DNA of 64,000 nt from Bacillus sp. AFS015802 (GCF_002561455.1 NZ_NTUP01000012.1:75200-139199); one strand, 5' to 3'. Counted from the first letter of the stretch, positions 16,861-25,883 are shown. Made by a program: numbers and translations. The notes: a model not told the origin generated them from the sequence alone.

Positions 16861-17532
16861 ATGTCAAATCTTACGATAAAAGCGTTTGTGTTCGATGCGT
16901 ACGGTACCTTATTCGATGTCCATTCCGTTATTGAAAAATGTAATGAACTCTTTCCGGATAAAGGGGAGGAGATCAGTCAGGTGTGGCGTCAGAAACAATT
17001 GGAATATAGCTTTCTCCGTCAGCTGATGGGAACATATACGACATTTTACTCTATCACGAGGGATGCCCTGCATTACGCATGTGTCCATGTGGGAGTCGAT
17101 CTTTCCGATGACAAAGAGAAGGAGTTGTTGGATGCTTACCTGGAATTAACTCATTATGAGGAAGTAGAAAGTGTACTCGGGGAACTGAAATCTTATCAAA
17201 CCGCCATCTTCTCAAACGGCTCCCTTGATATGCTCTCACCACTGGTGGAGCAGTCTTCATTCAGGCACCTGCTGGATGAGGTATTGACAGTGGATGAAAT
17301 CAAACAATTCAAACCCACTCCGATGTCTTATCAGCTTGTCCTTAAGAAGCTTGGCGTCAAAAGGGAAGAGGTTTTGTTTATGTCTTCAAATCCGTGGGAT
17401 ATTGCTGGGGCCGCCAATTTTGGGTTCAATACGGCATGGATCAACCGCCAGGATAAGGTAATGGACGAACTTGGCGTAAAGCCCGATTTTGTTTATGAGG
17501 ATTTAACCGGAATACTGGAACATAAGAGCTAA
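16861..17532 (+). CDS. HAD-type (S)-2-haloacid dehalogenase-like hydrolase
   Basis: A 223-residue HAD hydrolase of the haloacid dehalogenase type II family. Motif I is FDAYGTLFDVHS (nucleophile Asp near residue 11), motif II FSNGS near 120, Lys in FKPTPMSYQ near 151 and motif III FMSSNPWDIAGA near 175. The N-terminal AYGTLF pattern is typical of L-2-haloacid dehalogenases. Real substrates may be phosphates or haloacids. RBS TAGGAGGAG lies before ATG 16861. It is a single gene with its own terminator. Confidence 0.88.
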   Translation: MSNLTIKAFVFDAYGTLFDVHSVIEKCNELFPDKGEEISQVWRQKQLEYSFLRQLMGTYTTFYSITRDALHYACVHVGVDLSDDKEKELLDAYLELTHYEEVESVLGELKSYQTAIFSNGSLDMLSPLVEQSSFRHLLDEVLTVDEIKQFKPTPMSYQLVLKKLGVKREEVLFMSSNPWDIAGAANFGFNTAWINRQDKVMDELGVKPDFVYEDLTGILEHKS

Positions 17533-17536
17533 CTGA

Positions 17537-17595
17537 AAGGGACTGATCTCTCTTGTGTCTTAACATGACATAAGAGGGATCAGTCCTTGCCTTTT
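17537..17595. terminator. Bidirectional terminator
   Basis: A long stem (AAGGGACTGATC... with ...GGGATCAGTCCTT), with one or two mismatches, followed by CTTTTT. It serves the HAD gene upstream and possibly the convergent gene at 17595. Confidence 0.8.
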
Positions 17596-18209
17596 TAATA
17601 GGCCAAACCAACTGATTTGTCTACGTTTTTCTCTTGAACGATGCTTTCCAGTAGGAAATGAGCGACGTCAGCCCTTCCGATTTTTCGTCCCTTGGCCGGG
17701 ACAGAGACGGCATCTTGACGGTAGTTCTTTGACATGGGTTGGGTTGTCAGTTGCATAGGTCTTGCAATGGTATAACGAACGTGGTGCTTCTTAATTTCCT
17801 CGACCGCATTTCTGTGATCCTTTAACACATTCCGCAGGATAAACTGGGCAAGCTTTCCCTGGAGACCGGGGATTTCTTTATGAATCCCTGCCGATGCTAC
17901 GTACGCGATGCGATCAATATGATGGGTATTCATGGCTGTCAGGATATTCTTTGTCATGTTGGTAAGGACGGTGGTTTCCTTCAGCCCATCCGAACCGAGA
18001 CAGGATATGACGGCTTCCTGTCCCGCTAATGCCCCTTCCACTTCTTTAGGGTTTAAAGCATCCCCCTGCACAATGGTTAATAGTGGGTCGTCCCCATTCA
18101 GCTTAGATGGATCTCTTACAAAAGCTGTGACTTCATGTCCCTCTGCCAAAGCTTGCTTGACGACTTCTTTGCCTGTACCGCCGGTTGCTCCAAACACGAT
18201 TAACTTCAA
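17595..18209 (-). CDS. NAD(P)H-binding SDR-like oxidoreductase
   Basis: A 204-residue atypical short-chain dehydrogenase (NAD(P)-binding Rossmann fold, NmrA/flavin-reductase-like). The nucleotide motif GATGGTGKEVVKQAL is at residue 6; IAYVASAGIHKE near 105 and IARPMQLTT near 155 follow. B. subtilis homologues of this type (YwnB, YhfK) have no known substrate. It is a single gene, RBS GGGGAAG-like before ATG 18209. Confidence 0.82.
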   Translation of the reverse strand: MKLIVFGATGGTGKEVVKQALAEGHEVTAFVRDPSKLNGDDPLLTIVQGDALNPKEVEGALAGQEAVISCLGSDGLKETTVLTNMTKNILTAMNTHHIDRIAYVASAGIHKEIPGLQGKLAQFILRNVLKDHRNAVEEIKKHHVRYTIARPMQLTTQPMSKNYRQDAVSVPAKGRKIGRADVAHFLLESIVQEKNVDKSVGLAY

Positions 18210-18339
18210 GAATCTTCCCCTCCCATTCTGTTACTATTCATTGTATAGTACAGTTAGATTAATAGACTAGAATGAATAGGTAAACTGTTTTGATTTTTAT
18301 AGGAATATAAACAAAGAATAACAGTGGGGGGAAATGATC

Positions 18340-18669
18340 ATGACTGAAAAGCTGATCCCGGTTTCAGGAGTGGAAGTGGATGCTAAAACCAAATGTAAGC
18401 ATTACCGAACGTCAAAGGACATCATCGCGATAAAATTCAAATGCTGTGATACGTATTATCCTTGTCACGCATGTCATGAAGAAGTCGCCGATCATGAACC
18501 CGTTCTCTGGTCCCCGGATGAGTGGAATGTGAAAGCGGTCCTCTGTGGCGAATGTCGGAATGAACTAACCATTTTACAGTACATGAATTGTCAATCAGTC
18601 TGTCCACATTGCCAGTCTTCCTTTAATCCTGGTTGTCAGAACCATTACCACTTGTACTTTCAAGGATGA
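18340..18669 (+). CDS. CHY zinc finger protein
   Basis: About 109 residues with the CHY-type zinc finger pattern: CKHYRT, IIAIKFKCCDTYYPCHACHEEVADH, then CGECRNELTILQYMNC and CPHCQSSFNPGCQNHYHLYF. At least twelve Cys or His residues can bind several zinc ions. ATG 18340 is preferred since GGGGGG is eight bases before it. Function in bacteria is unknown. A parS-like site lies directly after the gene. Confidence 0.85.
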   Translation: MTEKLIPVSGVEVDAKTKCKHYRTSKDIIAIKFKCCDTYYPCHACHEEVADHEPVLWSPDEWNVKAVLCGECRNELTILQYMNCQSVCPHCQSSFNPGCQNHYHLYFQG

Positions 18670-18680
18670 ATGGTTGCAAT

Positions 18681-18696
18681 TGTTTCACGTGAAACG
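18681..18696. promoter_or_regulatory. parS-like ParB (Spo0J) binding site
   Basis: TGTTTCACGTGAAACG matches the Bacillus parS consensus TGTTTCACGTGAAACA at 15 of 16 bases. It lies in the short gap before msrAB, just ahead of the RBS. Confidence 0.75.
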
Positions 18697-18710
18697 AGAG
18701 GAGTGATGAA

Positions 18711-19637
18711 ATGGAGAAAGCGACGTTTGCAGGAGGTTGTTTCTGGTGTATGGTAGAGCCTTTTGAAAATATAGAAGGAATTGAAGGAATTGTTTCAGGG
18801 TATATAGGAGGAGTAACGGCTCACCCGACTTATAAAGACGTGACATCAGGTGAAACCGGACATTATGAAGCGGTGCAGATCACCTTTCATCCAGAAATAT
18901 TCCCGTATGAGAAACTCCTGGATCTATATTGGAGGCAAATTGACCCCACCGATCCCGATGGGCAATTCAAAGATCGAGGAAGCTCGTATCGGACTGCGAT
19001 TTTTTATCATAATGAGAATCAAAGATGCTCCGCCAAAACGTCCAGGGAAGAGCTTGGCGGAAAGTTTTCTAAACCCATTGTGACGGAGATCCTGCCTGCA
19101 AGGGAGTTTTACCCTGCTGAAGAATATCATCAGGATTTCCACAAGAAAAATGCTTTCCGCTATGCTCTTTATAAACGCAGTAGAGAAGAGTTCTTAAAGA
19201 AGCACTGGCCAAAGGACCGGTCTTATTTAAAAGGGCAGCTGACGGACATACAATACTTTGTGACTCAGGAAAATGGAACTGAACCGCCTTTTGATAACGA
19301 ATACTGGGACAACGTGGAAGAAGGAATATACGTGGATGTCGTGTCAGGGGAACCATTATTCACTTCGAAAGATCAGTATGACAGTGGATGTGGCTGGCCG
19401 AGCTTTACAAAGCCGGTAATGGATGCAAGCGTCAACGAACAATACGATCTCTCGCATCGTTCAACGCGCATAGAGGTCAGGAGCAGGGAAGCCGATTCCC
19501 ATCTTGGACATGTATTCCCGGATGGGCCAGGTCCTAAAGGGCTCCGCTATTGCATCAACTCCGCTTCTTTACGGTTCATTCCGAAAGATAAGCTTGAGGA
19601 GGAAGGATATGGAGACTTCCAATTATTGTTTAAATAA
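18711..19637 (+). CDS. msrAB: Bifunctional methionine sulfoxide reductase MsrA/MsrB
   Basis: A 308-residue fusion that reduces both epimers of methionine sulfoxide in oxidised proteins. The MsrA domain (about 1-160) has [11 protein letters not shown] with the catalytic Cys; the MsrB domain (about 165-308) has [12 protein letters not shown] and ends with [11 protein letters not shown], carrying the catalytic Cys. It is cytoplasmic (no signal). In B. subtilis msrA and msrB are separate genes. RBS GAGGAGTG lies before ATG 18711. Confidence 0.95.
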   Translation: MEKATFAGGCFWCMVEPFENIEGIEGIVSGYIGGVTAHPTYKDVTSGETGHYEAVQITFHPEIFPYEKLLDLYWRQIDPTDPDGQFKDRGSSYRTAIFYHNENQRCSAKTSREELGGKFSKPIVTEILPAREFYPAEEYHQDFHKKNAFRYALYKRSREEFLKKHWPKDRSYLKGQLTDIQYFVTQENGTEPPFDNEYWDNVEEGIYVDVVSGEPLFTSKDQYDSGCGWPSFTKPVMDASVNEQYDLSHRSTRIEVRSREADSHLGHVFPDGPGPKGLRYCINSASLRFIPKDKLEEEGYGDFQLLFK

Positions 19638-19664
19638 AAGGTAAGCAGGCAAAAATCCAACAAA

Positions 19665-19711
19665 AAAAGAATAACCAGAAGGACTTTTTGTCCGATCTGG
19701 TTATTCTTTTG
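19665..19711. terminator. Bidirectional terminator between msrAB and a small gene
   Basis: AAAAGAATAACCAGA pairs with TCTGGTTATTCTTTT over a 16-base loop. T-rich flanks on both strands serve both converging genes. Confidence 0.85.
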
Positions 19712-19728
19712 ATTCGTGCTGGTCGTTA

Positions 19729-19863
19729 CTAGTCCTGTGGTCGGTTTTTCTTGGTATTCGCCTGCCCGGTTGTAAATTCTACTAATTCAGAACTTGTCCG
19801 ATTGCCTTTTTTCGCATTCGTATTACTTTGAGCATTGCGGTTCCCTTTTTTGGTACGTCCCAT
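19729..19863 (-). CDS. Small basic hypothetical protein, possible spore protein
   Basis: A 44-residue Asn-, Lys- and Gln-rich protein (MGRTKKGNRNAQSNTNAKKG..., ending ANTKKNRPQD). The composition and the segment ELVEFTTGQANTKK recall small acid-soluble spore proteins, but I cannot assign a family. ATG 19863 has GGGAGGG upstream, which a start at 19941 lacks. A terminator follows. Confidence 0.55.
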   Translation of the reverse strand: MGRTKKGNRNAQSNTNAKKGNRTSSELVEFTTGQANTKKNRPQD

Positions 19864-20024
19864 ATAGAATCCCTCCCAATATAGTAACTCTTTATAGTGT
19901 GAGGAATAATCGGGGAAATATTCTTTTGAATCATGCGACAAAATATGTCAAATTCACTGGTGCTTCGGTTTATTTCCCGGGCTATATTCGACAAAAACTC
20001 TTAAGTTCTCCAGAGGTCCAACCG

Positions 20025-21566
20025 TCAATCGTGTACTTCGAATCTTTCTAGGGGTTTTTTGGCCGGGCCTTCGATTACTTCTCCGTCTATGGAGAAACGG
20101 GATCCGTGACAAGGGCAGTCCCAGGTGTGATCTCCGTGGTTCCATTCGGTTTCGCAGCCCAGGTGAGTACAGGTTGTATCCACGAGGTGAAGCTTTCCGG
20201 TATCATCCCTGAATCCTCCGCAGCGACGGCCGTTGAAGTTGACCACATCGCCTTCCCCTTTTTGGAGCTCTTCCGGTTTCTTGGAGAGTACCTGTAATTT
20301 TCCTTTTATAAGCTCGCCTGCAACGTTGAGATTCTCTTTAAAGAAATGTTTCATGCTAGGGTCCGCAACAAACCTGGAAGGAGTGTATACGTCGGCATAA
20401 ATATGATGATTTCCTAAGATCTGATCCGAAAGAATCTGCCCGGCTAGGGTACCGGATGTCATGCCCCATTTATTAAAGCCTGTTGCAACAAAAATGGAAG
20501 GGTGTTTTTCCGTCAGCTTGCCGATATACGGTACTTTATCCAACGTGATCAAATCCTGTGCCGACCAGCGATACCTGACCTCTTCTATTCCAACTACTTC
20601 TCTCCCGAAATCCTCTAATGCCTTATAATGGTCCATCGTATCTTTACCCTGACCGGTTTTATGTTTGTCTCCTCCGATCAAGATGAGTTTTTCTCCATTG
20701 TCATCTTCTTCATAGCGCAGGGAACGGATAGGGTCTTCTGCACTTATGTACATTCCACCCGGATAGTCCTTTTTGGCTTTCACCCCGAGTATGTACGAAC
20801 GTTCTGCATGCATCTTGGTAAAATAAAATCCCATCCCATCATAAAAGGGAAAGTGGGAACAGATGACAACATACTCACTATCAAGGTGGTAACCGTCCGC
20901 CGTCACAACCTGGGTACTATCACCTTCATTGATGGTCTTGGCCATCGTTCCTTCGAAAATCTGACCGCCTGAGCCCGTATAAGAATCAATCAGGGCTTTA
21001 AGATATTTCAAAGGATGAAACTGCGCTTGATCCTTCATCAAAACGGCATTCTTTATCTCTATATCAAGTGGAAGCTTTTCGACAAGCTCTCCGTTGATGT
21101 CTAACTTCTCATACGCCTCGTATTCCTTCTGGATTTTTGCAGCGTATTGATCAGTGGTGGCGTATACGTATGCGTCCTCGTGCGTAAAGTGACACTCAAT
21201 CTTTTCGCTGGAAATCGTATCCTTGATAAATTGAAGGGCCTTCGATTGTGAAAGATAATATTTCTTGGCAAATTCTTCACCGAAATGCTGGATGAGTTCA
21301 TCATAAATCAATCCATGCTGAGCGGAAATTTTTGCTGTGGTGTGACCGGTCGTGCCGTTTAATAAGTGATCGGCCTCAATGAGAGCAACCTTTTTTCCTG
21401 CCTTTTCCAACAGGTAAGCGGTGGTGATCCCTGCTATCCCGCCGCCAACCACGGTCACATCTACCTTTATGTTTTCTTCAAGCTTTTTAAAAACGGGAAG
21501 CTTAGCGGTTTCCCTCCAATAGGGTTCCGGTGTATGGGAAAAAGCATTGTGTTGTTGTGAGTCCAT
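20025..21566 (-). CDS. yhfW: FAD-dependent oxidoreductase with C-terminal Rieske domain (YhfW-like)
   Basis: A 513-residue two-domain protein. The FAD-binding DAO domain begins with VDVTVVGGGIAGITTAYLLEKAG near residue 35, the family's dinucleotide motif. The last about 90 residues form a Rieske [2Fe-2S] domain with CTHLGCETEW and CPCHGSRF (two Cys, two His ligands). This layout matches B. subtilis YhfW, whose substrate is unknown. RBS AAAGGAG precedes ATG 21566. Confidence 0.88.
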   Translation of the reverse strand: MDSQQHNAFSHTPEPYWRETAKLPVFKKLEENIKVDVTVVGGGIAGITTAYLLEKAGKKVALIEADHLLNGTTGHTTAKISAQHGLIYDELIQHFGEEFAKKYYLSQSKALQFIKDTISSEKIECHFTHEDAYVYATTDQYAAKIQKEYEAYEKLDINGELVEKLPLDIEIKNAVLMKDQAQFHPLKYLKALIDSYTGSGGQIFEGTMAKTINEGDSTQVVTADGYHLDSEYVVICSHFPFYDGMGFYFTKMHAERSYILGVKAKKDYPGGMYISAEDPIRSLRYEEDDNGEKLILIGGDKHKTGQGKDTMDHYKALEDFGREVVGIEEVRYRWSAQDLITLDKVPYIGKLTEKHPSIFVATGFNKWGMTSGTLAGQILSDQILGNHHIYADVYTPSRFVADPSMKHFFKENLNVAGELIKGKLQVLSKKPEELQKGEGDVVNFNGRRCGGFRDDTGKLHLVDTTCTHLGCETEWNHGDHTWDCPCHGSRFSIDGEVIEGPAKKPLERFEVHD

Positions 21567-21636
21567 GTGAACGCTCCTTTATCTTTCTATTCCTTACCAT
21601 TCTCTCCCAAAATGGCGAAAAAATAAGTGTGAAATA

Positions 21637-21669
21637 AGAAAAAAGAGACGGAGATAGAGTCCGCCTCTT
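21637..21669 (-). terminator. Terminator of folD
   Basis: AAGAGGCGGA pairs with TCCGTCTCTT (one G-U pair) on the minus strand, then TTTTTT. Confidence 0.8.
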
Positions 21670-21684
21670 AAAGGATGTTTGTTT

Positions 21685-22539
21685 TTATGAATGTTGGACA
21701 ACCTGACCATACTTTTCAGCAGAATCAACGGTTTGTTTTAGCAGCATGGAAATGGTGACAGGACCTACTCCTCCAGGAACAGGTGTAATCGCGCCTGCCT
21801 TTTCATAGCATGCCTCATAATCGACGTCCCCTACATTCCCTTTGTTATACCCGGCATCAAGAACGACGGCCCCTTCTTTCAACCAGTCCCCTTGAATGAA
21901 ATTCGGTTTTCCGACGGCTGCTACCACAATATCAGCCGTAGAGAGGATGGCAGGCAGATTCTCAGTATAGGAGTGGCATGTCGTCACCGTTGCGTTCCTG
22001 TTCAATAGCATCATGGAAACGGGTTTGCCGAGGATTGGACTTCTTCCAACCACGACAGCGTGCTTCCCTTCGAGGGAGACCCCGTAGTAATCGATGATGC
22101 TCATGATCGCGGCAGGGGTGCAGGATGGATACTCCCCGAACCCTAATGAATTCTGACCGAAACCAAGGCTTGTGACGCCATCCACATCCTTTTCAATGGA
22201 AATCGCTTCAAAGGCAGCGCGTTCGTCGATGTGATGGGGGACAGGGTGCTGTAAAAGGATACCGTGAACAGAACGGTCATCATTAAGCTCGTTGATCACG
22301 TTTAGGAGCTCATCCGTGGTTGTTTCCTTTGGAAGATGGATTCGTCTTGATTCCATCCCGATCTTCGCGCAGGCATTCCCCTTCATTTTTACATAGGTAG
22401 CAGACGATGGATCATCTCCAACCAGCACTGTTGCAAGACATGGTGTGATTCCATTCTCTTTTAATACGGCTACTCTCGCTTTCAGGCTTTCCTTAACCTC
22501 AGATGCAACACGTTTCCCGTCTAATAGTAATGGTTCCAC
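21685..22539 (-). CDS. folD: Methylenetetrahydrofolate dehydrogenase/cyclohydrolase FolD
   Basis: FolD, 284 residues, interconverts 5,10-methylene-THF, 5,10-methenyl-THF and 10-formyl-THF with NADP. Seen are YVKMKGNACAKIGM (catalytic Lys near 55), VDGVTSLGFGQN-type segment, VVGRSPILGKPVSMMLL near 165 and TPVPGGVGPVTISMLL near 262. The start is GTG 22539 behind AGGAGGG. Here folD is a lone gene under a ZTP riboswitch, not in the B. subtilis purine/isoprenoid neighbourhood. It supplies formyl groups for purine synthesis. Confidence 0.97.
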   Translation of the reverse strand: MEPLLLDGKRVASEVKESLKARVAVLKENGITPCLATVLVGDDPSSATYVKMKGNACAKIGMESRRIHLPKETTTDELLNVINELNDDRSVHGILLQHPVPHHIDERAAFEAISIEKDVDGVTSLGFGQNSLGFGEYPSCTPAAIMSIIDYYGVSLEGKHAVVVGRSPILGKPVSMMLLNRNATVTTCHSYTENLPAILSTADIVVAAVGKPNFIQGDWLKEGAVVLDAGYNKGNVGDVDYEACYEKAGAITPVPGGVGPVTISMLLKQTVDSAEKYGQVVQHS

Positions 22540-22561
22540 TGCAATCCCTCCTGATTATAGT

Positions 22562-22680
22562 AAAAAAAGACAAAGGTATCCCCTTGCCTTCTGCCCAGGC
22601 GAACGGCTAATGGCTCATGATTTGTAAGATTCGCAGCTCCCTTGTGGTTCATTCCACATTTTCGCCAGTCACTGCTCTAT
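22562..22680 (-). promoter_or_regulatory. ZTP (pfl-motif) riboswitch controlling folD
   Basis: Read on the minus strand, the leader contains GTGACTGGCGAA (from about 22672), then CCACAAGGGAGC and GCCGTTCGCCTGGGCA (22592-22607). These are the conserved parts of the pfl/ZTP riboswitch, which senses ZMP/ZTP and turns on one-carbon genes such as folD. It is followed by an intrinsic terminator (GGCAAGGG, loop, CCTTTGTC, then TTTTTTT, 22562-22588) that ligand binding should prevent. Confidence 0.88.
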
Positions 22681-22694
22681 TTACGTTCAATTTG

Positions 22695-22703
22695 ATTATA
22701 ACA
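22695..22703 (-). promoter_or_regulatory. Extended -10 promoter of folD
   Basis: Minus strand TGTTATAAT, an extended -10 box (TGNTATAAT), lies just upstream of the riboswitch. The -35 region (about 22718-22724) is weak. Confidence 0.5.
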
Positions 22704-22877
22704 CGAATATAAAATACATTTCTAGTATTAATGTTCGTGTTTTTGTGGAGTACACCAAAAGGCTGATGGAAGGCTACATCAAATTTTCTAGAGTATTCGA
22801 CCCCTAATAGAGGATTTGTTGTCTTTGACTATTTCATAAACTGTGAGTATCACAAGAATTTGAAAGGGGTATGCAAA

Positions 22878-23612
22878 ATGTTTGAACATAAAGTAGTCAT
22901 GGTAACGGGGGCTTCAAAAGGATTAGGGAGGGCATTGGCATTGAAGTTCGCTGAAGAAGGGGCAAAACTTGCCATTTGCGCACGAAATCATGGACCACTC
23001 ATGGAGGTTGAGAAAGAACTGAGAGCTTTAGGGGCAGAAGTGGTGGCATTGGAAGCGGATGTTTCAAATGCCCGGGACGTGGATCGCTTTGTATCGGTAA
23101 CGGAAGAAACGCTGGGAGGAGTGGATGTCCTCTTTAACAATGCTTCTGTGTTCGGCCCGGGCCCCCGTCTGCTGGCCGATTATCCAGAGGAAGAGTTTCT
23201 TCGGGTACTGACAATCAACACGTTGAATCCATTTCTTGTCACCAAAAGAGTTCTTCCCGGGATGATTGGAAGAGGTATGGGCTCGATCATCAATTTAACT
23301 TCGGAGGCAGGTGAAACAGGGTTTGCGGAGTGGGGAGCGTATGGCATTTCAAAGTTCGCCGTTGAAGGGTTGACGCAAACGTGGTCCGACGAGCTGGGCG
23401 ATACAGGGATACGGGTGAATATGGTCGACCCGGGTGAAATGGATACGGATATGCACGACCAGGCTGTCCCCCACTGTGATTATCCCCTTGCCGCTCCCGG
23501 GGATCACCTTGATGTGTTTTTATACCTGGCTTCTGATGCGTCTTTAAATGAGAATGGGAAACGATTTGCCGCACGGGAATTTCAGTGGGACCGAGGCGGG
23601 GATCATGAATGA
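22878..23612 (+). CDS. SDR-family oxidoreductase
   Basis: A classical short-chain dehydrogenase of 244 residues. TGASKGLGRALALKF (cofactor motif) is near residue 10, FNNASVFGPG near 85, and the catalytic WGAYGISKFAVEG (Tyr-x-x-x-Lys) near 155. ATG 22878 has GAAAGGGG before it; the TTG at 22860 precedes that site. The stop overlaps the start of the QueA-like gene (ATGAATGA), so the two are coupled. The substrate is unknown. Confidence 0.85.
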   Translation: MFEHKVVMVTGASKGLGRALALKFAEEGAKLAICARNHGPLMEVEKELRALGAEVVALEADVSNARDVDRFVSVTEETLGGVDVLFNNASVFGPGPRLLADYPEEEFLRVLTINTLNPFLVTKRVLPGMIGRGMGSIINLTSEAGETGFAEWGAYGISKFAVEGLTQTWSDELGDTGIRVNMVDPGEMDTDMHDQAVPHCDYPLAAPGDHLDVFLYLASDASLNENGKRFAAREFQWDRGGDHE

Positions 23613-24624
23613 AATAGCGAAAACATTCGATATCCCTCCCCGATTGAACGCGTCGACTCCTATCGAGCTACAAGGCTCCGAGAGGGATGAAGTAAAGCTG
23701 ATGGTGATGGACCGAAAGACCGGCAAATGTGAAGATACCCGCTTCAGGCAGCTGCCCGCCTTTTTAAATAAGGGGGACGTACTTGTACTCAACAATAGCA
23801 GGACCATCCCTGCATCTCTCAAAGGGAAACAGGGAGACAGGCAACTTGAAGTCCGTTTATCCAGGAAAATCGATGATCACTGCTGGGATGCGCTGATCAT
23901 AGGGGACGTGTATCAAACAGGGGAAGCTGTCCATTTTCAAGAGGGAGTTAAGGCGGACCTCGTGGGTGAAGGAAGTGAAAAACCGCTGGTGCGATTGTCT
24001 TTCAACAAGAGTGGCAGCGAGCTCCTTGATTTTATTTACAGAAGCGGAGAGCCGATCCGTTATGAATATATCGAAACGCCATGGCCGCTTGATTGTTTCC
24101 AGACTGTTTATGGATCAGTACCGGGGTCTGTCGAAATGACATCTGCCGGAAGGGCCTTTTCGTGGAAGTTGATCCAATCCTTGAAACAAAAAGGGATTGA
24201 GATCGTGTTCTTACAGCTTCACACAGGTTTGAGCTACTACGGGGACGATCGGTGGCCGACTCCAAAAAATCATCCGGAAGACTATCATATCGGGTCAGGG
24301 ACAGTGGATAGAATCAACCGGGCAAAGAATGGCGGGAACCGGGTCATCGCAGTGGGGACAACGGTCGTCAGGGCCCTGGAGACCGTCATGATGGAGCACG
24401 GGGAGCTAAAGGCTTCCGAGGGGGTAACCAATCTCTATATATCCGGTGACAACTCCCTAAAAATCGTAGACGGCCTCATTACAGGCTTCCACGAACCGGA
24501 AGCAAGTCACCTGGATCTCTTAAAGGCCTTTATTTCAGAGGAAAAACTATTAAAGGCCTATCAAACGGCTCTGGCAAAAAACTATAAATGGCATGAGTTC
24601 GGGGATATGAATATCATTTTATAA
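23605..24624 (+). CDS. QueA-like protein (divergent tRNA ribosyltransferase-isomerase paralogue)
   Basis: A 339-residue protein related along its length to QueA, which transfers ribose from S-adenosylmethionine to preQ1 in tRNA. Shared parts are VLVLNNSRTIPASLKG, QTVYGSVPGS, GNRVIAVGTTVVRALETV and DGLITGFHEPEASHL. But the strongly conserved PTAGLHFT block is here TSAGRAFSW and the following GLGTFRPV block is GLSYYGDD, so activity on tRNA is uncertain. Its place is also not the ruvB-queA-tgt locus. Start ATG 23605 overlaps the SDR stop. Confidence 0.75.
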   Translation: MNEIAKTFDIPPRLNASTPIELQGSERDEVKLMVMDRKTGKCEDTRFRQLPAFLNKGDVLVLNNSRTIPASLKGKQGDRQLEVRLSRKIDDHCWDALIIGDVYQTGEAVHFQEGVKADLVGEGSEKPLVRLSFNKSGSELLDFIYRSGEPIRYEYIETPWPLDCFQTVYGSVPGSVEMTSAGRAFSWKLIQSLKQKGIEIVFLQLHTGLSYYGDDRWPTPKNHPEDYHIGSGTVDRINRAKNGGNRVIAVGTTVVRALETVMMEHGELKASEGVTNLYISGDNSLKIVDGLITGFHEPEASHLDLLKAFISEEKLLKAYQTALAKNYKWHEFGDMNIIL

Positions 24625-24635
24625 GGAGAATGGGT

Positions 24636-24992
24636 ATGAAGGTTCATCATATTGGAATGAAAGTAAAAAGCTTGGCGGTCTCAAAGGAATTCTATCAAAC
24701 CTATTTTGGGTTCCAGGAAGAAATGAAAGTGACGTGGGATAGTGAGGACATCCTGTTTTTGAAAAAAGGGAATTGTCGATTGGAGCTTATAGAGGAAACG
24801 GGAGAAAAGGACGGATTGGGCCGGACATTTCTTCATTTAGCGTTCGAAGTGACAAGCCTTGAGGAGGAGATAGGTTTTTTGGAAGAGAAGGGTTTATTAC
24901 CCGTTGAAGGACCGGTCGTTCTTGAAAATGGCTGGAACGTGGCCTTTTTCTTTGGTCCGGATGGGGAAATGATCGAGATGGTTGAGGGATAG
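24636..24992 (+). CDS. VOC-family (glyoxalase-like) protein
   Basis: A 118-residue single vicinal oxygen chelate domain: MKVHHIGMKVKSLAVSKEFYQTYFGFQEE, then LELIEETGE, HLAFEVTSLEEEI and FFFGPDGEMIEMVEG. His7 and the Glu residues are the likely metal ligands of the family. ATG 24636 is used because AAGGAG would touch 24630. Only 11 bases after the QueA-like gene, so it is the third member of that operon. Reaction unknown. Confidence 0.82.
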   Translation: MKVHHIGMKVKSLAVSKEFYQTYFGFQEEMKVTWDSEDILFLKKGNCRLELIEETGEKDGLGRTFLHLAFEVTSLEEEIGFLEEKGLLPVEGPVVLENGWNVAFFFGPDGEMIEMVEG

Positions 24993-25123
24993 AGGGTTCA
25001 TGCCCCGCCAAGCAACTTATCCCCACCAACCCCATAGGTTTTATGAAATTTTTTTGTCCGGGATTCTGTGATACAGTTATCCGGGTAATAAATGAACCGA
25101 CTATGGAGTAGGAAGGGATTTTC

Positions 25124-25768
25124 ATGAATCGAGAAAAAGGTTTACGCTGGTCGTTTTTCTTTGTTGGCTTACTTGTGCTGTCGTTTGGCATCAGCTTGAC
25201 GATTAAAGGAAAAGATCTTGGAATCGGACCTTGGGATGTGTTTCATTATGGACTGTTCAAGCAGCTTGGTCTGACGATCGGGACGTGGTCCATTATCGTC
25301 GGCTTTATCATCCTGTTTGTGACAGGCGTCGGGACCAGGTCGTTTCCTAAAGCCGGAGCGTTTATCAATATGCTGTTAATTGGTATTTTCATAGATTTAT
25401 TCAATTTTGTTTTGCCTGACCCGCAATCCTTCGCAGCACAAGCCGTCTTGTTTGCCATCGGGATCGTGGTCATCGGATATGGGATCGGCATGTATGTATC
25501 GGCGGATCTTGGAGCGGGACCTCGGGACAGTCTTATGCTGCTGGTGGTCGAGAAAACAGGCTGGAAGGTTCAGTGGGGACGGAATGGAATGGAGATCATT
25601 GTGTTCTTCTTTGGCTGGTTACTGGGTGGTCCTGTGGGGATCGGAACTGTGATCATCGCATTGGGACTGGGGTCGATCGTTGGATTTTCACTGCCTCAAA
25701 GCAAAAAACTTCTTCACTTCCTCATTGAAAGACAGATGACGAAAAGAGACAATCCTTTAGCAAGCTGA
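25124..25768 (+). CDS. YczE/YyaS/YitT-family membrane protein
   Basis: A 214-residue integral membrane protein with about five helices. The signatures GLLVLSFGISLTIKGKDLGIGPWDVFHYGLF and YGIGMYVSADLGAGPRDSLMLLVVEKTGWKVQWGRNGMEI are typical of the YczE/YitT group. B. subtilis YczE acts with Sfp and surfactin genes, but no such genes are near. RBS TAGGAAGG lies before ATG 25124. Function unknown. Confidence 0.8.
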   Translation: MNREKGLRWSFFFVGLLVLSFGISLTIKGKDLGIGPWDVFHYGLFKQLGLTIGTWSIIVGFIILFVTGVGTRSFPKAGAFINMLLIGIFIDLFNFVLPDPQSFAAQAVLFAIGIVVIGYGIGMYVSADLGAGPRDSLMLLVVEKTGWKVQWGRNGMEIIVFFFGWLLGGPVGIGTVIIALGLGSIVGFSLPQSKKLLHFLIERQMTKRDNPLAS

Positions 25769-25782
25769 GGATTGTCTTTTTT
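25748..25782 (+). terminator. Terminator overlapping the end of the YczE-like gene
   Basis: GACAATCCT (25748-25756, inside the coding end) pairs with AGGATTGTC, followed by TTTTTT. Confidence 0.8.
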
Positions 25783-25883
25783 CAGTTGAAAAAGGTTTTT
25801 CAATCGATCATAAAGAAGTATGAATAGAAACGGGAGATGTCTCGATTGGAAAATACATTTTATAAAAATGAACGGGTGGGAGA

